A stretch of 64,000 bases of DNA, taken from contig NW_027192658.1 of NCBI RefSeq assembly GCF_949987515.2, positions 3,038,001 through 3,102,000 on the forward strand, read 5' to 3'. The stretch's first letter is position 1, and every line of letters starts with the position of its first letter. The translations under genes and the position numbers were made by a program. The notes under the pieces are model-generated. The model saw nothing but the letters and a program-made list of their open reading frames with translations. It searched no databases and was not told the DNA's origin. Below, one piece after another: positions 51,834-62,890 of the stretch. This DNA comes from Delphinus delphis. Lineage: Eukaryota; Chordata; Mammalia; Artiodactyla; Delphinidae.

Positions 51834-53413
51834 AGGATTGGAGAGGTTTGGTGAGCAAATGAAGACCCTTTGAAGTCATATTGCATGGTACCCATTCCAC
51901 GGGTTTCAACTACCCAGGTTTAAGGTATTCTTCCTTCAGCTAAAACATGCATGTGGAACCTAGAGTATGATCAACCATGTGATCGGGAGACGTGTTCAAA
52001 TATGTCTCAGTTTTCGTACCCTGGTACTCGGGTGCAACATTCCAGACGCTTTACTAACACTCTCCCCACTTGGAGAGTCAGTCCCTTTAACCTCCTGTTT
52101 GGCCCAGTTTGCAATTTCTGCGGAAGATGAACAGGAATAGCGAGAACCAATGAGAGACTAGCTGGAGGTGTCTGGACAGGCAAATTTAACTCTCATTTCC
52201 CACCAGGAAGAGGAATTAACCAAAGGCTCAGCGTGCCGTGCCGGAACCAGATTAGGGCCTGAAGCCATCCTGCGGTGTTGCGGCCAGCTCACAAGAAAGC
52301 GAGTTGAAGAAAGGAGTTCAGGGGCACTGTAATTCACAAACCTGCAGAGTTATAAATGACAGCTATCGTCCAAAAATATACTGAAGTAAGGCTGCCAAGA
52401 GGACTTGAAAGCGGGGCAGAATTGCAGGAAACCAATTTCAGGAGGTAGACTGGAATTGCATTGAAAGCATAGGAAAAGAGGCAGAACGTCCACAATGATG
52501 CACTTGGCCAAAAAGGGCGTATGCGTTTTTTCCTGAATATATTCAGGAAAAAACGCATACGCCCTTTTTGGCCAACCAAGCAAGCTTGCAAAGGAAATCT
52601 GCACTACAATGAAGTCTCACTTCCCCCCGGTCAAAAGGGCCATCTCAAAAAAGTGTAAAATCCAGAAAGGCAGGACAGGCCATGGAGAACTGGGAGCATT
52701 GTTATGCTGAAGGGCGGGATGTAAATTGCCAAGAACCACTGGAGAGAAGTGTATGGTGTTAACTGAAACATCTAAAAAACAAAGCAACAGAGCCTAGGGC
52801 ACTGCCACTTATGGTCCTATAGCTTAGGGAATTTAAAATCTAAAAGACACAGCCACCCCAAAGTTTCAAACGGCTCTGTTTACAAGAACCTCGTTTACAG
52901 TACAAGTTCAACATCGCAGAAAGTGAAAAATGGATAAAGAAGTTGTGGTATTTACTTACAAAGCAATATCACTCAGCAATGAAATCTATGTCATCAGGCC
53001 CTTAGCAGCACAATGAGTGGATTCAGGTATGATGATTCTAACTGAAATAAGTCACACAGAAAAAGAAACATCATAAGATATCAGTAATACACGGAATGGA
53101 AACTTGGCTACACAGGAACTGAATTACAGAACAGAACAGGGTCTCAAATTTAGAAAACCAACTTATTCTTGCTTAAAGGTAAAGGTGAGTTGGGGTGCTG
53201 CATAAAACCAGAGATTGAAATGAGCACAGATAAAGTTCCTTAAGTCAAATATGGAATAGACAAGAGCTACTCCTTGCTCAACGAAATGGACTCAACACCG
53301 CATATTAAACGCCTAAGAATGTACCTGACTAGTAAGTATCGTAAAACCTATGGATTGCTATGTCTCCAAAAGAGAATCAAGCATGTGTACAGGGGCATAA
53401 ACGCAGCAGTGAT
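51834..53413 (+). repeat. satellite monomer B20 (type A)
   Basis: 1,580 bp. The left half is a twin of B17. The right half is a twin of B12 ('gccaagaaccact', 'gtgttaactgaaac'). The switch between sources lies between about 52630 and 52700, so this is a recombinant monomer. Perfect palindrome 52504-52575. Confidence 0.95.
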
Positions 53414-54992
53414 AGGATTGGAGAGGTTCGGTGAGCAAATGAAGACCCTTTGAAGTCATATTGCATGGTACCCATTACACGGGTCTCAACTCTACAGGTT
53501 TAAGGTATTCTTCCTTCAGCTAAAACATGCATGTGGAACCCAAGTATGATCAACCATGTGAACGGGAGACGTGTTCAAATATGTCTCAGTTTTCCTCCCC
53601 TGGTACTCGGGTGCAACATTCCAGACGCTTTACTGACACTCTCCCGACTTGGAGAGTCAGTCCCTTTAACCTCCTGTTTGGCCCAGTTTGCAATTTCTGC
53701 GGAAGATGAACAGGAATAGCGAGAAGCAATGAGAGGCTAGCTGGAGGTGTCTGGACGGGCAAATTTAACTCTCATTTCCCACCAGGAAGAGGAATTAACC
53801 AAAGGCTCAGCATGCCGGGCCGGAACCAGATTAGGACCTGAAGCCATCCTGCGGTGTTGCGGCCAGGTCACAAGAAAGCGAGTTGAAGAAAGGAGCTCAA
53901 GGGCACTGTAATTCACAAACCTGCAGAGTTATAAATGACAGCTATCGTCCAAAAATAGACTGAAGTAAGGCTGCCAAGAGGACTTGAAAGCGGGGCAGAA
54001 TTGCAGGAAACCGATTTCAGGAGGTAGACTGGAATTGCATTGAAAGCATAGGAAAAGAGGCAGAACGTCCACAATGATGCACTTGGCCAAAAAGGGCGTA
54101 TGCGTTTTTTCCTGAATATATTCAGGAAAAAACGCATACGCCCTTTTTGGCCAACCAAGCAAGCTTGCAAAGGAAATCTGCACTACAATGAAGTCTCACT
54201 TCCCCCCGGTCAAAAGGGCCATCTGAAAAAAGTGTAAAATCCAGAAAGGCAGGACAGGCCATGGAGAACTGGGAGCCTTGTTATGCTGATGGGCGGGATG
54301 TAAATTGCCAACAGACACTCGGGAGAAGTGTATGGTGTTTCCTGAAACATCTAAAAAACAAAGCAACAGAGCCTAGGGCACTGCCACTTATGGTCCTATA
54401 GCTTAGGGAAATTAAAATCAAAAAGACACAGCCACCCCAAAGTTTGGGACGCCTCTGTTTACAAGAACCTCGTTTACAGTACAAGTTCAACATCGCAGAA
54501 AGTGAAAAATGGATAAAGAAGTTGTGGTATTTACTTACAAAGCAATATCACTCAGCAATGAAATCTATGTCATCAGGCCCTTAGCAGCACAATGAGTGGA
54601 TTCAGGTATGATGATTCTAACTGAAATAAGTCACACAGAAAAAGAAACATCATAAGATATCAGTAATACACGGAATGTAAACTTGGCTACACAGGAACTG
54701 AATTACAGAACAGAACAGGGTCTCAAATTTAGAAAACCAACTTATGCTTGCTTAAGGGGAAAGGTGAGTTGGGGTGCTGCATAAAACCAGAGATTGAAAT
54801 GAGCACAGATAAAGTTCCTTAAGCCAAATATGGAATAGACAAGAGCTACTCCTTGCTCAACGAAATGGACTCAACACCGCATATTAAACGCCTAAGAATG
54901 TACCTGACTAGTAAGTATCTTAAAACCTATGGATTGCTATGTCTCCGAAAGAGAATCAAGCATGTGTACAGGGGCATAAACGCAGCAGTGAT
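53414..54992 (+). repeat. satellite monomer B21 (type B)
   Basis: 1,579 bp. Perfect palindrome 54083-54154. Confidence 0.95.
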
Positions 54993-56572
54993 AGGATTGG
55001 AGAGGTTCGGTGAGCAAATGAAGACCCTTTGAAGTCATATTGTATGGTACCCATTACACGGGTCTCAACTCTCCAGGTTTAAGGTATTCTTCCTTCAGCT
55101 AAAACATGCATGTGGAACCCAAGTATGATCAACCATGTGATCGGGAGACGTGTTCAAATATGTCTCAGTTTTCCTCCCCTGGTACTCGGGTGCAACATTC
55201 CAGACGCTTTACTGACACTCTCCCGACTTGGAGAGTCAGTCCCTTTAACCTCCTGTTTGGCCCAGTTTGCAATTTCTGCGGAAGATGAACAGGAATAGCG
55301 AGAACCAATGAGAGGCTAGCTGGAGGTGTCTGGACGGGCAAATTTAACTCTCATTTCCCACCAGGAAGAGGAATTAACCAAAGGCTCAGCATGCCGGGCC
55401 GGAACCAGATTAGGGCCTGAAGCCATCCTGCGGTGTTGCGGCCAGGTCACAAGAAAGCGAGTTGAAGAAAGGAGCTCAAGGGCACTGTAATTCACAAACC
55501 TGCAGAGTTATAAATGACAGCTATCGTCCAAAAATAGACTGAAGTAAGGCTGCCAAGAGGACTTGAAAGCGGGGCAGAATTGCAGGAAACCGATTTCAGG
55601 AGGTAGACTGGAATTGCATTGAAAGCATAGGAAAAGAGGCAGAACGTCCACAATGATGCACTTGGCCAAAAAGGGCGTATGCGTTTTTTCCTGAATATAT
55701 TCAGGAAAAAACGCATACGCCCTTTTTGGCCAACCAAGCAAGCTTGCAAAGGAAATCTGCACTACAATGAAGTCTCACTTCCCCCCGGTCAAAAGGGCCA
55801 TCTGAAAAAAGTGTAAAATCCAGAAAGGCAGGACAGGCCATGGAGAACTGGGAGCCTTGTTATGCTGATGGGCGGGATGTAAATTGCCAACAGACACTCA
55901 GGAGAAGTGTATGGTGTTTCCTGAAACATCTAAAAAACAAAGCAACAGAGCCTAGGGCACTGCCACTTATGGTCCTATAGCTTAGGGAAATTAAAATCAA
56001 AAAGACACAGCCACCCCAAAGTTTGGGACGCCTCTGTTTACAAGAACCTCGTTTACAGTACAAGTTCAACATCGCAGAAAGTGAAAAATGGATAAAGAAG
56101 TTGTGGTATTTACTTACAAAGCAATATCACTCAGCAATGAAATCTGTGTCATCAGGCCCTTAGCAGCACAATGAGTGGATTCAGGTATGATGATTCTAAC
56201 TGAAATAAGTCACACAGAAAAAAGAAACATCATAAGATATCAGTAATACACGGAATGTAAACTTGGCTACAATGGAACTGAATTACAGAACAGAACAGGG
56301 TCTCAAATTTAGAAAACCAACTTATGCTTGCTTAAGGGGAAAGGTGAGTTGGGGTGCTGCATAAAACCAGAGATTGAAATGAGCACAGATAAAGTTCCTT
56401 AAGCCAAATATGGAATAGACAAGAGCTACTCCTTGCTCAACGAAATGGACTCAACACCGCATATTAAACGCCTAAGAATGTACCTGACTAGTAAGTATCT
56501 TAAAACCTATGGATTGCTATGTCTCCGAAAGAGAATCAAGCATGTGTACAGGGGCATAAAAGCAGCAGTGAT
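54993..56572 (+). repeat. satellite monomer B22 (type B)
   Basis: 1,580 bp. Perfect palindrome 55662-55733. Type B, but with 'gtgatcggg' as in type A. Confidence 0.95.
55662..55733 (+). mobile_element. mariner-like palindrome, reference copy (MITE-type)
   Basis: Two 36-bp arms that are exact reverse complements with no spacer. Each arm starts TTGGCCAAAAAGGGCGTATG and ends at a central CCTGAATATATTCAGG. From memory, the outer bases (TTGGCCAAAAAG, then a CGT, then a T run) match the terminal inverted repeats of artiodactyl mariner elements. A back-to-back pair of such ends is the form of a miniature mariner, comparable to human MADE1. It lies between two stretches of L1 ORF2 similarity, so it was inserted into the L1 before the satellite amplified. 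It encodes nothing. Confidence 0.75.
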
Positions 56573-58152
56573 AGGATTGGAGAGGTTCGGTGAGCAAATG
56601 AAGACCCTTTGAAGTCATATTGCATGGTACCCATTCCACGGGTTTCAACTACCCGGGTTTTAGGTATTCTTCCTTCAGCTAAAACATGCATGTGGAACCC
56701 AGAGTATGATCAACCATGTGATCGGGAGACGTGTTCAAATATGTCTCAGTTTTCGTACCCTGGTACTCGGGTGCAACATTCCAGACGCTTTACTAACACT
56801 CTCCCGACTTGGAGAGTCAGTCCCTTTAACCTCCTGTTTGGCCCAGTTTGCAATTTCTGCGGAAGATGAACAGGAATAGCGAGAACCAATGAGAGCCTAG
56901 CTGGAGGTGTCTGGACGGGCAAATTTATCTCTCATTTCCCACCAGGAAGAGGAAATAACCAAAGGCTCAGCGTGCCGTACCGGAACCAGATTAGGGCCTG
57001 AAGCCATCCTGCGGTGTTGCGGCCAGCTCAAAAGAAAGCGAGTTGAAGAAAGGAGCTCAGGGGCACTGTAATTCACAAACCTGCAGAGTTATAAATGACA
57101 GCTATCGTCCAAAAATAGACTGAAGTAAGGCTGCCAAGAGGACTTGAAAGCGGGGCAGAATTGCAGGAAACCGATTTCAGGAGGTAGACTGGAATTGCAT
57201 TGAAAGCATAGGAAAAGAGGCAGAACGTCCACAATGATGCACTTGGCCAAAAAGGGCGTATGCGTTTTTTCCTGAATATATTCAGGAAAAAACGCATACG
57301 CCCTTTTTGGCCAACCAAGCAAGCTTGCAAAGGAAATCTGCACTACAATGAAGTCTCACTTCCCCCCGGTCAAAAGGGCCATCTGAAAAAAGTGTAAAAT
57401 CCAGAAAGGCAGGACAGGCCATGGAGAACTGGGAGCCTTGTTATTCTGAAGGGCGGGATGTAAATTGCCAAGAACCACTCGGGTGAAGTGTATGGTGTTT
57501 CCTGAAACATCTAAAAAACAAAGCAACAGAGCCTAGGGCACTGCCACTTATGGTCCTATAGCTTAGGGAAATTAAAATCAAAAAGACACAGCCACCCCAA
57601 AGTTTGGGACGCCTCTGTTTACAAGAACCTCGTTTACAGTACAAGTTCAACATCGCAGAAAGTGAAAAATGGATAAAGAAGTTGTGGTATTTACTTACAA
57701 AGCAATATCACTCAGCAATGAAATCTATGTCATCAGGCCCTTAGCAGCACAATGAGTGGATTCAGGTATGATGATTCTAACTGAAATAAGTCACACAGAA
57801 AAAGAAACATCATAAGATATCAGTAATACACGGAATGGAAACTTGGCTACACAGGAACTGAATTACAGAACAGAACAGGGTCTCAAATTTAGAAAACCAA
57901 CTTATTCTTGCTTAAAGGTAAAGGTGAATTGGGGTGCTGCATAAAACCAGAGATTGAAATGAGCACAGATAAAGTTCCTTAAGTCAAATATGGAATAGAC
58001 AAGAGCTACTCCTTGCTCAACGAAATGGACTCAACACCGCATATTAAACGCCTAAGAATGTACCTGACTAGTAAGTATCGTAAAACCTATGGATTGCTAT
58101 GTCTCCAAAAGAGAATCAAGCATGTGTACAGGGGCATAAACGCAGCACTGAT
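56573..58152 (+). repeat. satellite monomer B23 (type A)
   Basis: 1,580 bp. Perfect palindrome 57243-57314. 'ttattctgaaggg' and 'gccaagaaccactc' just after it link it to B12 and B20. 'tatcgtaaaacc' near 58076. Confidence 0.95.
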
Positions 58153-59731
58153 AGGATTGGAGAGGTTCGGTGAGCAAATGAAGACCCTTTGAAGTCATAT
58201 TGCATGGTACCCATTACACGGGTCTCAACTCTCCAGGTTTAAGGTATTCTTCCTTCAGCTAAAACATGCATGTGGAACCCAAGTATGATCAACCATGTGA
58301 ACGGGAGACGTGTTCAAATATGTCTCAGTTTTCCTCCCCTGGTACTCGGGTGCAACATTCCAGACGCTTTACTGACACTCTCCCGACTTGGAGAGTCAGT
58401 CCCTTTAACCTCCTGTTTGGCCCAGTTTGCAATTTCTGCGGAAGACGAACAGGAATAGCGAGAACCAATGAGAGCCTAGCTGGAGGTGTCTGGACGGGCA
58501 AATTTATCTCTCATTTCCCACCAGGAAGAGGAATTAACCAAAGGCTCAGCATGCCGGGCCGGAACCAGATTAGGGCCTGAAGCCATCCTGCGGTGTTGCG
58601 GCCAGGTCACAAGAAAGCGAGTTGAAGAAAGGAGCTCAGGGGCACTGTAATTCACAAACCTGCAGAGTTATAAATGACAGCTATCGTCCAAAAATAGACT
58701 GAAGTAAGGCTGCCAAGAGGACTTGAAAGCGGGGCAGAATTGCAGGAAACCGATTTCAGGAGGTAGACTGGAATTGCATTGAAAGCATAGGAAAAGAGGC
58801 AGAACGTCCACAATGATGCACTTGGCCAAAAAGGGCGTATGCGTTTTTTCCTGAATATATTCAGGAAAAAACGCATACGCCCTTTTTGGCCAACCAAGCA
58901 AGCTTGCAAAGGAAATCTGCACTACAATGAAGTCTCACTTCCCCCCGGTCAAAAGGGCCATCTGAAAAAAGTGTAAAATCCAGAAAGGCAGGACAGGCCA
59001 TGGAGAACTGGGAGCCTTGTTATGCTGATGGGCGGGATGTAAATTGCCAACAGACACTCGGGAGAAGTGTATGGTGTTTCCTGAAACATCTAAAAAACAA
59101 AGCAACAGAACCTAGGGCACTTCCACTTATGGTCCTATAGCTTAGGGAAATTAAAATCAAAAAGACACAGCCACCCCAAAGTTTGGGACGCCTCTGTTTA
59201 CAAGAACCTCGTTTACAGTACAAGTTCAACATCGCAGAAAGTGAAAAATGGATAAAGAAGTTGTGGTATTTACTTACAAAGCAATATCACTCAGCAATGA
59301 AATCTGTGTCATCAGGCCCTTAGCAGCACAATGAGTGGATTCAGGTACGATGATTCTAACTGAAATAAGTCACACAGAAAAAGAAACATCATAAGATATC
59401 AGTAATACACGGAATGTAAACTTGGCTACACAGGAACTGAATTACAGAACAGACCAGGGTCTCAAATTTAGAAAACCAACTTATGCTTGCTTAAGGGGAA
59501 AGGTGAGTTGGGGTGCTGCATAAAACCAGAGATTGAAATGAGCACAGATAAAGTTCCTTAAGCCAAATATGGAATAGACAAGAGCTACTCCTTGCTCAAC
59601 GAAATGGACTCAACACCGCATATTAAACGCCTAAGAATGTACCTGACTAGTAAGTATCTTAAAACCTATAGATTGCTACGTCTCCGAAAGAGAATCAAGC
59701 ATGTGTACAGGGGCATAAACGCAGCAGTGAT
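58153..59731 (+). repeat. satellite monomer B24 (type B)
   Basis: 1,579 bp. Perfect palindrome 58822-58893. The 'aagatgaac' block is changed to 'aagacgaac', which opens a longer chance frame. Confidence 0.95.
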
Positions 59732-61310
59732 AGGATTGGAGAGGTTCGGTGAGCAAATGAAGACCCTTTGAAGTCATATTGCATGGTACCCATTCCACGG
59801 GTTTCAACTACCCAGGTTTTAGGTATTCTTCCTTCAGCTAAAACATGCATGTGGAACCCAGAGTATGATCAACCATGTGAACGGGAGACGTGTTCAAATA
59901 TGTCTCAGTTTTCCTCCCCTGGTACTCGGGTGCAACATTCCAGACGCTTTACTAACACTCTCCCCAATGGAGAGTCAGCGCCTTTAACCTCCTGTTTGGC
60001 CCAGTTTGCAATTTCTGCGGAAGATGAACAGGAATAGCGAGAACCAATGAGAGCCTAGCTGGAGGTGTCTGGACGGGCAAATTTATCTCTCATTTCCCAC
60101 CAGGAAGAGGAATTAACCAAAGGCTCAGCATGCCGGGCCGGAACCAGATTAGGGCCTGAAGCCATCCTGCGGTGTTGCGGCCAGGTCACAAGAAAGCGAG
60201 TTGAAGAAAGGAGCTCAGGGGCACTGTAATTCACAAACCTGCAGAGTTATAAATGACAGCTATCGTCCAAAAATAGACTGAAGTAAGGCTGCCAAGAGGA
60301 CTTGAAAGCGGGGCAGAATTGCAGGAAACCGATTTCAGGAGGTAGACTGGAATTGCATTGAAAGCATAGGAAAAGAGGCAGAACGTCCACAATGATGCAC
60401 TTGGCCAAAAAGGGCGTATGCGTTTTTTCCTGAATATATTCAGGAAAAAACGCATACGCCCTTTTTGGCCAACCAAGCAAGCTGGCAAAGGAAATCTGCA
60501 CTACAATGAAGTCTCACTTCCCCCCGGTCAAAAGGGCCATCTGAAAAAAGTGTAAAATCCAGAAAGGCAGGACAGGCCATGGAGAACTGGGAGCCTTGTT
60601 ATGCTGATGGGCGGGATGTAAATTGCCAACAGACACTCAGGAGAAGTGTATGGTGTTTCCTGAAACATCTAAAAAACAAAGCAACAGAGCCTAGGGCACT
60701 GCCACTTATGGTCCTATAGCTTAGGGAAATTAAAATCAAAAAGACACAGCCACCCCAAAGTTTGGGACGCCTCTGTTTACAAGAACCTCGTTTACAGTAC
60801 AAGTTCAACATCGCAGAAAGTGAAAAATGGATAAAGAAGTTGTGGTATTTACTTACAAAGCAATATCACTCAGCAATGAAATCTGTGTCATCAGGCCCTT
60901 AGCAGCACAATGAGTGGATTCAGGTATGATGATTCTAACTGAAATAAGTCACACAGAAAAAGAAACATCATAAGATATCAGTAATACACGGAATGTAAAC
61001 TTGGCTACACAGGAACTGAATTACAGAACAGAACAGGGTCTCAAATTTAGAAAACCAACTTATGCTTGCTTAAGGGTAAAGGTGAGTTGCGGTGCTGCAT
61101 AAAACCAGAGATTGAAATGAGCACAGATAAAGTTCCTTAAGCCAAATATGGAATAGACAAGAGCTACTCCTTGCTCAACGAAATGGACTCAACACCGCAT
61201 ATTAAACGCCTAAGAATGTACCTGACTAGTAAGTATCTTAAAACCTATGGATTGCTATGTCTCCGAAAGAGAATCAAGCATGTGTACAGGGACATAAACG
61301 CAGCAGTGAT
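59732..61310 (+). repeat. satellite monomer B25 (variant)
   Basis: 1,579 bp. Mixed left half ('acccagagtatg' with 'cctcccctgg') and a one-base loss in 'ctccccaatggag'. Perfect palindrome 60401-60472. Confidence 0.95.
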
Positions 61311-62890
61311 AGGATTGGAGATGTTCGGTGAGCAAATGAAGACCCTTTGAAGTCATATTGCATGGTACCCATTCCACGGGTTTCAACTACCCAGGTTTAA
61401 GGTATTCTTCCTTCAACTAAAACATGCATGTGGAACCTAGAGTATGATCAACCATGTGATCGGGAGACGTGTTCAAATATGTCTCAGTTTTCGTACCCTG
61501 GTACTCGGGTGCAACATTCCAGATGCTTTACTAACACTCTCCCGACTTGGAGAGTCAGTCCCTTTAACCTCCTGTTTGGCCCAGTTTGCAATTTCTGCGG
61601 AAGATGAACAGGAATAGCGAGAACCAATGAGAGACTAGCTGGAGGTGTCTGAACGGGCAAATTTAACTCTCATTTCCCACCAGGAAGAGGAATTAACCAA
61701 AGGCTCAGCGTGCCGTGCCACAACCAGATTAGGGCCTGAAGCCATCCTGCAGTGTTTCGGCCAGCTCACAAGAAAGCGAGTTGAAGAAAGGAGCTCAGGG
61801 GCACTGTAATTCACAAACCTGCAGAGTTATAAATGACAGCTATCGTCCAAAAATAGACTGAAGTAAGGCTGCCAAGAGGACTTGAAAGCGGGGCAGAATT
61901 GCAGGAAACCGATTTCAGGAGGTAGACTGGAATTGCATTGAAAGCATAGGAAAAGAGGCAGAACGTCCACAATGATGCACTTGGCCAAAAAGGGCGTATG
62001 CGTTTTTTCCTGAATATATTCAGGAAAAAACGCATACGCCCTTTTTGGCCAACCAAGCAAGCTTGCAAAGGAAATCTGCACTACAATGAAGTCTCACTTC
62101 CCCCCGGTCAAAAGGGCCATCTGAAAAAAGTGTAAAATCCAGAAAGGCAGGACAGGCCATGGAGAACTGGGAGCCTTGTTATGCTGATGGGCGGGATGAA
62201 AATTGCCAACAGACACTTGGGAGAAGTGTATGGTGTTTCCTGAAACATCTAAAAAACAAAGCAACAGAGCCTAGGGCACTTCCACTTATGGTCCTATAGC
62301 TTAGGGAAATTAAAATCAAAAAGACACAGCCACCCCAAAGTTTGGGACGCCTCTGTTTACAAGAACCTCGTTTACAGTACAAGTTCAACATCGCAGAAAG
62401 TGAAAAATGGATAAAGAAGTTGTGGTATTTACTTACAAAGCAATATCACTCAGCAATGAAATCTGTGTCATCAGGCCCTTAGCAGCACAATGAGTGGATT
62501 CAGGTATGATGATTCTAACTGAAATAAGTCACACAGAAAAAGAAACATCATAAGATATCAGTAATACACGGAATGGAAACTTGGCTACACAGGAACTGAA
62601 TTACAGAACAGAACAGGGTCTCAAATTTAGAAAACCAACTTATTCTTGCTTAAAGGTAAAGGTGAATTGGGGTGCTGCATAAAACCAGAGATTGAAATGA
62701 GCACAGATAAAGTTCCTTAAGTCAAATATGAAATAGACAAGAGCTACTCCTTGCTCAACGAAATGGACTCAACACCGCATATTAAACGCCTAAGAATGTA
62801 CCTGACTAGTAAGTATCGTAAAACCTATGGATTGCTATGTCTCCAAAAGAGAATCAAGCATGTGTACAGGGGCATAAACGCAGCAGTGAT
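61311..62890 (+). repeat. satellite monomer B26 (type A)
   Basis: 1,580 bp. Perfect palindrome 61981-62052. 'tatcgtaaaacc' near 62814. Confidence 0.95.

Larger units (their letters stand above)
48597..62811 (+). repeat. trimeric higher-order repeat, about 4.74 kb
   Basis: The rare variant 'agtatcgtaaaacc' starts at 48597, 53335, 58074 and 62812, that is every 4738-4739 bp or three monomers. It also occurs at 40701 and 45438 (4737 apart). Linked variants recur with it: 'attcttgcttaaaggtaa', 'ttaagtcaaat' and the following type B left half. Between 45438 and 48597 the step is only two monomers, which marks a phase slip. Confidence 0.85.

Noticed and set aside
55662..55733. Bacterial-style terminator or CRISPR repeat
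   Set aside because: A stem of this type recurring every 1.58 kb in L1-derived DNA is explained by a transposon palindrome in a satellite. There are no short spacers and no bacterial genes.
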